Below are positions 55,694 through 62,971 of a stretch of 64,000 nucleotides of DNA, in pieces. Position numbers and translations under genes: made by a program. A model generated the notes under the pieces. It saw nothing but the letters and a program-made list of their open reading frames with translations, was not told where the DNA came from and ran no database searches. The stretch's first letter is position 1. The number at the start of each line of letters is the position of its first letter. Source of the DNA: Pseudolabrys taiwanensis (GTDB lineage: Bacteria; Pseudomonadota; Alphaproteobacteria; Rhizobiales; Xanthobacteraceae); assembly GCF_003367395.1 (NCBI RefSeq), contig NZ_CP031417.1, positions 3,596,001-3,660,000 on the forward strand, given 5' to 3'.

Positions 55694-55736
55694 CGGCCAG
55701 GCCTGCTCGTGCCTCGTCACCGGACGGGCCTGGCCG
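55694..55736 (+). promoter_or_regulatory. Strong hairpin between the precursor and the modifying enzymes
   Basis: Perfect 10-bp inverted repeat CGGCCAGGCC (55694-55703) and GGCCTGGCCG (55727-55736), 14 bases after the peptide stop, without a U-run. In RiPP operons such hairpins usually protect or attenuate the transcript so that the precursor is made in excess over the enzymes. Confidence 0.7.
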
Positions 55737-55791
55737 ATTAAGGTTCGTGTTGCGTCAGCGGCTTCTCGACAGCCGCCACGGAGCGTATCCC

Positions 55792-56091
55792 ATGTTGGCA
55801 CCCGCAGAGATGTCGGCGGACGCATGTCCGCAGCGGTCCGAGCATGTGCAGGCCCGCAAGGTCGGACGCGACACGCTCGTCGTCCACCTCCTCTTGAAGC
55901 AATATCACGTCCTCAATCACATCGCCGGCCGCATCTGGGACTTGGCGGACGGGACGCACTCCGGCGACGACATCGCCGCCACCATCGCCGCGGAGTTCAA
56001 CGCCGATCGCGGCGCCGTCGGCGACGACGTCGCGAACACGCTCCAGCTCTTGACCGATCTGCGCCTGATCGAACTCAAGGTCGCGCCGTGA
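55792..56091 (+). CDS. PqqD-family RiPP recognition element (RRE) protein
   Basis: 99 residues from the ATG at 55792, preceded by CGGAG; a GTG at 55747 would add 15 residues. The PqqD winged-helix fold is evident: ARKVGRDTLVVHLLLKQYHV (strands), LNHIAGRIWDLADGTHSGDD (recognition helix region) and TLQLLTDLRLIELK. Such proteins bind the leader peptide and deliver it to a radical SAM enzyme. Its TGA overlaps the GTG of the next gene. Confidence 0.85.
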   Translation: MLAPAEMSADACPQRSEHVQARKVGRDTLVVHLLLKQYHVLNHIAGRIWDLADGTHSGDDIAATIAAEFNADRGAVGDDVANTLQLLTDLRLIELKVAP

Positions 56092-57446
56092 GCGATCGCC
56101 GCTATTCCGCGGTACCGCTTGGTTGGGTCCAGCATGCCGACCGCTCGCTGGCCATCAGCCGCGTGCAATCGCGCTGGGCCGCTCTCAACGAAACGGCCGC
56201 CAGCCTGCTGCGCGCCTGCGAGAGCGACGGCGGTCGCACGCTCGCCGATCTGCACGCCGGCTTTCAGGCGCGTTTCGGTACGGTCGAGCCGTCCGAACTC
56301 GCCGGCTGGCTGGACAGTCTCGCGCAAGCCGGCCTGCTGACCGGCGACACCGCGCGCGCCCAACCTCGGCCGCGCGCCGACTATCGCGTCGAGCACGTCT
56401 ATATCGAGCTGCTCGCGCGCTGCAATTTGCGCTGCGTGCACTGCTTCATGGGCGGCGCGCCGGAACGGGAAGAAGAACTGACGCCGGCGCAGGTCTTCAC
56501 CCTGCTCGACGACTTCGCCGCGCATGGCGGGCAATACGTGACGTTGTCCGGCGGCGAGCCGATCCTCTACCGCGACTTCCCCGCCATCGCCCGGCACGTC
56601 GCCGAGCTCGGCCTCTATGGCACCGTGATCAGCAACGGCATCTCGTTGCGCCAGGAACAATTGCAGCTGTTGGACCGCCTCGGCTTCAACGTCGCGATCA
56701 GCGTCGACGGCATCACGCCGGAGGTGAACAAAGCGATCCGCGGCCGCAGCCCCGCCAAGGCCATCGACGCGATCGACCGCACGTTACGGCTCGTCGGCCC
56801 CGACCGCTTCATCCTGTCGTTCACACCGGTGAAGGCGAACATCGGCGAACTTCCGAAGCTGTTCGACTTCATCGAGCAGCGCGGCATCCGCCGGCTGAAC
56901 CTGTCGCTGTACGAAGCGGTCGGTCGCGCCGTCGACTATACGGACATGCTGACGATGGACGCGGCGGACCGGCTGCGGTTGATCCGCACCGTCTACGAGA
57001 AGGCGATCGATTGGATCGGCAAGGTCGAAATCGACTTCAACGACACGCGCAACATCCTCAGTCAATTCACCGAAAGCCGCGCCTCCAGCGAATTGCATCC
57101 GCTGTGGCGCGGCGTGCGCGTGACCTCCAGCGGCGAGGTGTTTCCGAGCTCGTTCGGCGCGGTCGAGCGTTTCCGGCTCGGCAACATCCGGGACACCGCG
57201 TTTGGCGCCCTGCTCGACTCCGAGGTGTTGAGCACGCTCTATAACGATCTGCTCGATCGCGACGCCAAGACGCCGAAATGCCGCGACTGCGTCTGGCGGC
57301 AAATCTGTCGCGGCGGCAGCGTCGCCTCGGCCTTCTGCGCCAATGGCGAGATCCACTCGCCCGACGCTTATTGCGACGCCTATCTCGCGGTGTTCCCGCA
57401 GGTCGCGGTAACGCTTGCCGAACTCGCGCCGACGGGGCCGTCATGA
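56088..57446 (+). CDS. Radical SAM/SPASM peptide-modifying enzyme
   Basis: 452 residues from a GTG at 56088 that overlaps the pqqD stop; a longer open frame exists but starts inside pqqD. The N-terminus (about 1-95) looks like a second RRE/PqqD-like wing (AALNETAASLLRACESDGGR; LDSLAQAGLLTGD). The radical SAM domain has the cluster motif ARCNLRCVHCFMGG (CxxxCxxC, about residue 112), YVTLSGGEPILYRDFP and NVAISVDGI. The C-terminal SPASM cysteines are in KCRDCVWRQICRGG and the following SAFC...YC, for auxiliary clusters. Expected to install a radical-based crosslink or epimerisation in the peptide. Confidence 0.9.
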   Translation: MSDRRYSAVPLGWVQHADRSLAISRVQSRWAALNETAASLLRACESDGGRTLADLHAGFQARFGTVEPSELAGWLDSLAQAGLLTGDTARAQPRPRADYRVEHVYIELLARCNLRCVHCFMGGAPEREEELTPAQVFTLLDDFAAHGGQYVTLSGGEPILYRDFPAIARHVAELGLYGTVISNGISLRQEQLQLLDRLGFNVAISVDGITPEVNKAIRGRSPAKAIDAIDRTLRLVGPDRFILSFTPVKANIGELPKLFDFIEQRGIRRLNLSLYEAVGRAVDYTDMLTMDAADRLRLIRTVYEKAIDWIGKVEIDFNDTRNILSQFTESRASSELHPLWRGVRVTSSGEVFPSSFGAVERFRLGNIRDTAFGALLDSEVLSTLYNDLLDRDAKTPKCRDCVWRQICRGGSVASAFCANGEIHSPDAYCDAYLAVFPQVAVTLAELAPTGPS

Positions 57447-58456
57447 AGGCCGCATTCGCGCTGCCCTCGGACCTGGAAAGCGGCGCGGATATCGTCGGCC
57501 GCCTGCCGAGCCATTTCGCGCTCGACTTCTGTGGCGCGCCGGTTGACATCGCCTCGACCTCCGACCGCGCCATCGCCACGCTGCGCCGGGTCTATCGGCA
57601 CTTCCTCGACACGACGCACGAGGCCGCCGGCGGGAGCGAGCGCGACACATTGCTCCTCATCGAGGAAGGCACGGCGGAGGCCACGACGCTCGCCGCGGCG
57701 CTCGGCCGCGATGCGAAGGATTTCGACGGCCATATTCTGATCGCCAGTTGGCTTGGACAGGGCCTGCGCATCGCGAACCATGCTTTGCTGCACTATTACG
57801 CGTCCAAACTTCTACGGCTGCGCATCGTCGAACGCTGGCATCCCGAGGTCGTCACGCTGCATGCGGCTTCGCTGAGCGCGCCGTGGGGCGGCGGCCTGTT
57901 GCTGCTCGGCGAGGCGGCCGCCGGCAAGACGACGTTGACGCTGCGCTTGATCGACGATGGCTTCCGTTACTGCGCGGACGACACGACCTGCATCCGCCGC
58001 CGCGACCTCGCCTGCCTGCCCTTCCCGATGGCCTTCATCGTACGCGGCGACCTGACGACCGGCCTGCCGGGGCCGTCCGCGCTGCGCGGGCGCGCGCCCG
58101 ATCTGTCGCTGCTCGACGAGCCGCGCTGGCTGATGGAGCGTTGGGACGCGGTCGGCATGCCGTTCCAGCCGACGACGCTCTATTTCGTCGCCCGCGATCC
58201 GGCCCGCGCAGCCGGCGACATCCGCCCGATGCCGCAGGCCGACGCCGCGCTCGCGCTGCTGCGCAATCTGATGATGCCCCTCGGCGCGGATGCCGACGCC
58301 TTCACCATCGATCCTCTGAACTTCGACACGTGCTGCCGCCTGGCGGAAGCGTGCCGATGCCTCGCGGTCAACACCGTCGACCTCGACCGCGCCCATGACG
58401 TCATCGTCGCCGATTATCACAACAACGCCCGACCGCTAACGCAGGTGGCCTCATGA
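57443..58456 (+). CDS. HPr-kinase-related ATPase/kinase of the RiPP cassette
   Basis: 337 residues; ATG overlaps the preceding stop (ATGA). The C-terminal half is HPrK-like: LLLLGEAAAGKTTLTLRLID (P-loop, about residue 155) and DDGFRYCADDTTCIRR, which keeps the paired acidic residues of the HPr kinase active site. The N-terminal 140 residues do not resemble the HPrK sensor domain. HPrK-related proteins occur with PqqD proteins in several peptide clusters, and in paeninodin-type lasso pathways a relative phosphorylates the peptide. Here it could phosphorylate the peptide or regulate the pathway. No PTS genes are nearby. Confidence 0.8.
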   Translation: MKAAFALPSDLESGADIVGRLPSHFALDFCGAPVDIASTSDRAIATLRRVYRHFLDTTHEAAGGSERDTLLLIEEGTAEATTLAAALGRDAKDFDGHILIASWLGQGLRIANHALLHYYASKLLRLRIVERWHPEVVTLHAASLSAPWGGGLLLLGEAAAGKTTLTLRLIDDGFRYCADDTTCIRRRDLACLPFPMAFIVRGDLTTGLPGPSALRGRAPDLSLLDEPRWLMERWDAVGMPFQPTTLYFVARDPARAAGDIRPMPQADAALALLRNLMMPLGADADAFTIDPLNFDTCCRLAEACRCLAVNTVDLDRAHDVIVADYHNNARPLTQVAS

Positions 58457-59853
58457 GCGACATCACGCTCGTCAACACGGTGTTCCCGAGCGACGTCAAG
58501 GTGCCGCCGCAGGGCATCCTGTATCTCACCGCGGCGATCGAGGACGCCGGTTTCGCGGTCGACATCCGCGACTATCAACTCTGCGGCTATGACGACCCGT
58601 GGGAGCCCGCGGCGCTGGCGCGTTTCGTCGAGCGCAGCGCGCCGATCATCGGATTCAGTTGCATGAGCTATGCGCTGCCGCTGGTGATCTCAGCCGCGCG
58701 CCTGATCAAGCGCCGCCATCCGGAGAAGACGATCGTGCTCGGCGGCATCGGCCCTTCCGGCGCGGGCGGTGCGCTGCTCGAATTCTGTCCGGAGATCGAC
58801 GTGATCGTCGACGGCGAGGGCGAACGGACCATCGTCGATCTCATCCGCTGCCTCCAGACCAACGGCAACCTGCGCTCGGTGGCCGGCATCGTCTGCCGCG
58901 ATGGCAGCAGGGCCGTCGCCACCGCCGCGCGACCACGCATCGGGTCGATGACCGAGCTCAAGGCGCCGGCCTATCATCGCGTCGACCTGTCGAATTATCG
59001 CCTGGTGGACAGCCAGTTCGGGCGCGGCTGCCCCTTCAAATGCAGCTTCTGCGACATCGCGCCGTATTGGGGCCGGCTCAATACGCATCGGCCGATCGAA
59101 CACTATGTCGACGAGCTCGAGCAACTGGTGCGCCGCCATGGCGCGCACGACGTCTTCATCGTCGACGACACTTTCGTGCTGTCGCGCAAATCGATCGTCC
59201 GTTTCTGCGACGAGATCATCAGCCGCGACCTTCGCTTCGAATGGGGGTGCTACGCCCGCGTCGACCTGATGGACGAGGAACTGATGGCCCGGATGGCGGC
59301 CGCCGGATGCCGAAAGGTGTTCTACGGCGTCGAATCCGGCTCGGACCAGGTGCTCGGCGACATCGTCAAGGAAACCGACGTCGACACCATCACCGATATG
59401 GTCGCGTGCTCCCTGCGCCATTTCCCGTTCATCACCGCGTCGTTCGTCTGGGGCTTCCCCACCGAGTCGATGGACGATCTGCAACAGACAGTTTCACTGT
59501 TGCTCTATCTGACGTCGGTCGGCGCTTCGCCGCAATTGAACCTGGTGCTTCCATACTCGTACTCGACGCTCTACCGGCAGCACCGCGATCAAATCTACTT
59601 CGACCCGCGTTATTCGTCACAGCTTCAGTTCTACGAAGGCAAGGACAAAGCCTGGCTGCATGAGATGATCGCAAGCCGGCCGGACCTGTTCTCCGCCTTC
59701 TATTTGCTGCCGACGCCGGACTTCGCCGAGAAATGGGCCTATCTCGAACAGATCGGCCTATCGCCGCACGAACTGCAACGCGCCTACGACCACCCGGTGT
59801 TGCCGCCGCGGAGCAGCGCGCCGGCACCCCTGGCGGCAAACTTCGCGACATGA
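58453..59853 (+). CDS. B12-binding-type radical SAM enzyme
   Basis: 466 residues; ATG overlaps the upstream stop by four bases. N-terminal Rossmann domain of the cobalamin-binding type (PPQGILYLTAAIEDAGFAVD; GFSCMSYALPLVISAARLIK; EIDVIVDGEGERTIVDLI). The radical SAM domain has SQFGRGCPFKCSFCDIAPYW (CxxxCxxC, about residue 193-200) and KVFYGVESGSDQVLGDIVKE. The canonical DxHxxG lower ligand is not seen, as in many base-off family members. Such enzymes methylate unactivated carbons or form rings. It probably performs a second tailoring step on the peptide. Confidence 0.87.
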   Translation: MSDITLVNTVFPSDVKVPPQGILYLTAAIEDAGFAVDIRDYQLCGYDDPWEPAALARFVERSAPIIGFSCMSYALPLVISAARLIKRRHPEKTIVLGGIGPSGAGGALLEFCPEIDVIVDGEGERTIVDLIRCLQTNGNLRSVAGIVCRDGSRAVATAARPRIGSMTELKAPAYHRVDLSNYRLVDSQFGRGCPFKCSFCDIAPYWGRLNTHRPIEHYVDELEQLVRRHGAHDVFIVDDTFVLSRKSIVRFCDEIISRDLRFEWGCYARVDLMDEELMARMAAAGCRKVFYGVESGSDQVLGDIVKETDVDTITDMVACSLRHFPFITASFVWGFPTESMDDLQQTVSLLLYLTSVGASPQLNLVLPYSYSTLYRQHRDQIYFDPRYSSQLQFYEGKDKAWLHEMIASRPDLFSAFYLLPTPDFAEKWAYLEQIGLSPHELQRAYDHPVLPPRSSAPAPLAANFAT

Positions 59854-62069
59854 GTGGACCCGACGCACGCGCGGCGGCGGCGACCGCCAGCTACGACGCG
59901 GCGGCGGTGGAAGCGAAATGGCAGGCGCGCTGGGCGGACGCCGGATGCTTCAAGGCAACGGCGGACGAGCGGCAACGCAAGTTCTTCAACTTCGACGGCG
60001 GGCCCTTTCCGAACGGTGCCCTGCATATGGGCCACGTGCGCACCTTTACCCTGGGCGACGTGATGGCCCGCTATCGCCGCATGTGCGGCGATGCCGTCCT
60101 TTACTGCTTCGAGTTCGATGCCTTCGGTCTGCCGAACGAACTTGCCGCCAACGCACTCGGCATCGCGCCCGAAGAACTCACGCGCCGCAATATCGCGCAG
60201 ATGACCCGGCAGATGATCCGGCTGGGTCTCAGCTACGACTGGGATCACGTCGTCACGACATGCGACCCGGCCTACTACCGTTGGACCCAATGGCTGTTCC
60301 TGAAGCTGCGCGAGCGCGGACTCGTTTATCGCATGCCGGCCGAACTCAACTGGTGTCCGAGTTGCCACACCACGCTCGCCCACATGCAGGTCGATGACGG
60401 CTGCTGCTGGCGCTGCGACACGCCGGTGGAATCGCGCAAGTTGACGCAATGGTTCGTGGCGCTCGGCCGATATTCGGCGATCCTGTCCGACAGCCTCGAA
60501 CGCATGGAGGGATTCAGCCCGCGCGTGCGCAACGTGTTGCAAGGCTTCATCGGCAAGACCCCCGGCCTGGAATTCGACTTTGTCATTCGGGGCCACCCGG
60601 AGGTGACGCTGACGGCCTTCGCGCGCGCGGAATACGTGGACGCCGTCCCGTCTTATCTCGCCGTCGCCCCGGGCCATCCCGCGCTTGCAGACCTGCTTAC
60701 GCGCACGCAGGCCGATGCCTTGCGCCCGATGAACCAGCGGCGCCGGGCGCAGGCCGCCGCGCAACCGCCGCTCGATGGTTTCGATACCGGACTTGAAGCG
60801 GTCGAGGCTCACACCGGGGTGCGATTGCCCGTGTTCGTGGCGCGTCATGTGGACCCAGCGTTCGCCACCGGAGTCGAGATCGGATATCCGGCCGCGGACC
60901 CGCGCGCGCGGCAATTCGCCGAACGCCATAAGATCGCGTGCGCGCCGCCCAATGCCGGATCCCCGCTCAAGGGCCGGCCGGCGACACATTATCGTGTGCG
61001 CGATTGGCTGGTGTCACGCCAGCGTGCCTGGGGCACACCTATTCCCATCGTCCATTGCGAAGCGTGTGGCGAGGTGCCGGTGCCAGAGCAAGCCCTCCCC
61101 GTTCGCGTGCCGATCCTGACGCCAAACCTGCCGCCGGGTGGTCTCGCCGCGGTGCCTGGCTTTGCCGCCGCGCAATGTCCATGCTGCGGCAAGCCGGCGC
61201 GCCGCGAAACCGATACACTCGACTGCTATTTCGACGTTGTCTGGTGCTTCTTGGCCTGCGCCAACGGCCTGAAGCCGGACTTCAAATTCCAGGCCTCCGA
61301 CTTCGCGGATTGGACTCCGGTGGACTGGTTCCACAACGGGCTCGATTCATTGTTCTACATGCACCTCTACCGATTCCTCGGGCAGGTCTTGCATGAGATG
61401 GCGGTCCTGCCCGAGCCAGAGCCGATCCGTTGCTATATCGGCCATGATGCCGTGCTCCTCGACGGCCGCAAGATGAGCAAGCACCACGGCAACGTCGTTT
61501 CGCCGGATGCGGTCATCGAAAAAGAAGGCGCGGATGTGCTGCGCGTTCACGTTCTGTGGTCCGCCAATCCATTGAAGAGCGTTGAATGGTCGCAGGCGGG
61601 ACTGCAACGCGCCAAGCGCCTGCTCCTCGACGTCTGGAAGCTCGTCACGAGGCACGCGCTTGAAGTGCGGACGACGGCGGACGCTCCGCCGATGGACGCC
61701 AGCGCACAGCCATCACCGCTCGATAAGGCCGCAGCCCGCGCCGCACGCCGCGTCACCGAATTCCTGGAACGCTATCAGTACGCCGGCTGCCTCCAGGAAA
61801 TTCAGACCTTGATCGTCCGCCTGGAAGCCGAGGCCGAGCGCTTGTCGAATCGACCGTCAGCCCCACGCGATTCATTCGCCAACGGCATTCGTTGCCTCGT
61901 CACCATGCTTGCCCCGTTCGCGCCCCATATGGCGGAAGAGCTCTGGGAAGAAATCGGCGGCAAAGACCTGGTCGCACGTGCGCCGTGGCCGATCCTCGCG
62001 ACGGATGCGCCACACGCAGCCATGCCGAAGAACCCTGCACGCGGGCAAAGAGAGGCCGCTGCACCGTGA
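59850..62069 (+). CDS. Leucyl-tRNA synthetase paralogue lacking the C-terminal tRNA-binding domain
   Basis: 739 residues from the ATG overlapping the B12-rSAM stop; LeuRS usually has 820-870. Present: HIGH-type HMGH (59-62), FDAFGLPNELAANALGI, zinc-type NWCPSC...CCWRCDTPV, VSRQRAWGTPIPIVHCEACG and KMSKH (541-545). Changed: the editing signature TTRPDT is replaced by FARAEY, and GTGAVMAVPxHDxRD reads FATGVEIGYPAADPRARQF. The leucine-pocket histidines of GGIEHAxLH are replaced in NGLDSLFYMH. The last 60 or so residues (VNGKVR domain) are missing; the protein ends soon after the anticodon-domain helix FAPHMAEELWEEI. It is thus not the housekeeping enzyme. It may make an aminoacyl-adenylate for peptide modification, or be a resistance copy. 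Confidence 0.85.
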   Translation: MSGPDARAAAATASYDAAAVEAKWQARWADAGCFKATADERQRKFFNFDGGPFPNGALHMGHVRTFTLGDVMARYRRMCGDAVLYCFEFDAFGLPNELAANALGIAPEELTRRNIAQMTRQMIRLGLSYDWDHVVTTCDPAYYRWTQWLFLKLRERGLVYRMPAELNWCPSCHTTLAHMQVDDGCCWRCDTPVESRKLTQWFVALGRYSAILSDSLERMEGFSPRVRNVLQGFIGKTPGLEFDFVIRGHPEVTLTAFARAEYVDAVPSYLAVAPGHPALADLLTRTQADALRPMNQRRRAQAAAQPPLDGFDTGLEAVEAHTGVRLPVFVARHVDPAFATGVEIGYPAADPRARQFAERHKIACAPPNAGSPLKGRPATHYRVRDWLVSRQRAWGTPIPIVHCEACGEVPVPEQALPVRVPILTPNLPPGGLAAVPGFAAAQCPCCGKPARRETDTLDCYFDVVWCFLACANGLKPDFKFQASDFADWTPVDWFHNGLDSLFYMHLYRFLGQVLHEMAVLPEPEPIRCYIGHDAVLLDGRKMSKHHGNVVSPDAVIEKEGADVLRVHVLWSANPLKSVEWSQAGLQRAKRLLLDVWKLVTRHALEVRTTADAPPMDASAQPSPLDKAAARAARRVTEFLERYQYAGCLQEIQTLIVRLEAEAERLSNRPSAPRDSFANGIRCLVTMLAPFAPHMAEELWEEIGGKDLVARAPWPILATDAPHAAMPKNPARGQREAAAP

Positions 62070-62300
62070 ACGCCCCGACCGGACGACTTGGGACAGCCGC
62101 GCTTTAAACCCGCACGTCTTTTTATCACCCACCGCCGGCGTTCGCATTCGCGGCGTCAGCGGAGCTCCCAGCTCTGCCGACGTCTGCGCGTCGACGTTCA
62201 GTCGAACGATTGGCGTTGAACGTCGTGGCCTGAATCGAAGCGCGGCCAGCTCGGAGATGGATCTCGGATGGCGGCACGACGAGGCCGCCGGCGGAGCGCC
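62070..62300. other. Intergenic region after the cassette
   Basis: No gene or clear terminator. It holds a single further TCCCAGC (62166-62172) in a short hairpin GAGC/GCTC within CGGAG...CTGCCG, a possible stray member of the upstream hairpin family, although one 7-mer match may be chance. Confidence 0.4.
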
Positions 62301-62792
62301 TCAGGCCGTTTTCATCAGCTCGAGGTTGGTCGGCTGGCGGCGCGGGCGCGGCACATAGAACTCGCCGAGCTTCACCATCGGGCGCGGATTGAAGACGATC
62401 GAGGTCAGGCGATCGCGCAGGGCCTGCGGCGAGGTCGGCTTGAGCAGAAACTCGTGCGCACCGGCCCGCAGGGCCTGCGTCACCGCCGAACGCTCGGCGC
62501 GGGAGGTGAGCATGATGATCGGGAGGTTCGGACGCGGGAAGAGACCGGGCGAGCGCACGATGCGCATCACTTCCATGCCGTCGAGCACGGGCATGTCCCA
62601 CTCGAGCAGCATGACGTCCGGATCGCAGGTGCGGATCGCTTCCAGCGCGGCGAGACCGTCGGAGGCTTCGAGCACGGACTTCGCCCCGAGGTTCACCAGC
62701 ATCGCGCGGGTGAGCCGCCGCATATAATGATTGTTGTCGACAACCAGGATGGTCAGACCCTGGATTTCTTTGTCGAACGGCCTGGACGGCAT
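62301..62792 (-). CDS. Single-domain response regulator
   Basis: 163 residues from the ATG at 62792 (MPSRPFDKEIQGLTILVVDN); an upstream ATG would add nine residues. One receiver domain: acidic pocket VVDNNHYMRR (the second acid is replaced by asparagine), phospho-aspartate position LLEWDMPVLDGMEV with aspartate after tryptophan, the switch threonine in IIMLTSRAE and the lysine in FLLKPTSP. No output domain; the C-terminal tail is basic (FYVPRPRRQPTNLELMKTA). CheY-like or phosphorelay protein; partner unknown. Confidence 0.85.
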   Translation of the reverse strand: MPSRPFDKEIQGLTILVVDNNHYMRRLTRAMLVNLGAKSVLEASDGLAALEAIRTCDPDVMLLEWDMPVLDGMEVMRIVRSPGLFPRPNLPIIMLTSRAERSAVTQALRAGAHEFLLKPTSPQALRDRLTSIVFNPRPMVKLGEFYVPRPRRQPTNLELMKTA

Positions 62793-62971
62793 CTCGAACC
62801 CCCACACGAACGGGTCCACCTTAGTTCCGAGACTCTTGGATTTTATGAAGATGATTGCTTCAATTTTTCATATTCAACGACACGAGGTTTCGTCATACCG
62901 CCCGAGTCGTTCGAAATCGACACAACAGCGGGCGTTACGACGCGCGCGGCAACGCCCCGTTAAGGATGATC

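Noticed and set aside
59850..62069. Housekeeping leucyl-tRNA synthetase (leuS)
   Set aside because: Truncated at the C-terminus, editing and leucine-pocket residues lost, and coupled to peptide-modifying genes. A normal leuS must be elsewhere.
55161..62300. Integrative element using the tRNA 3' end as attachment site
   Set aside because: No integrase or transposase is present and I found no direct repeat of the tRNA 3' end downstream of the cassette.
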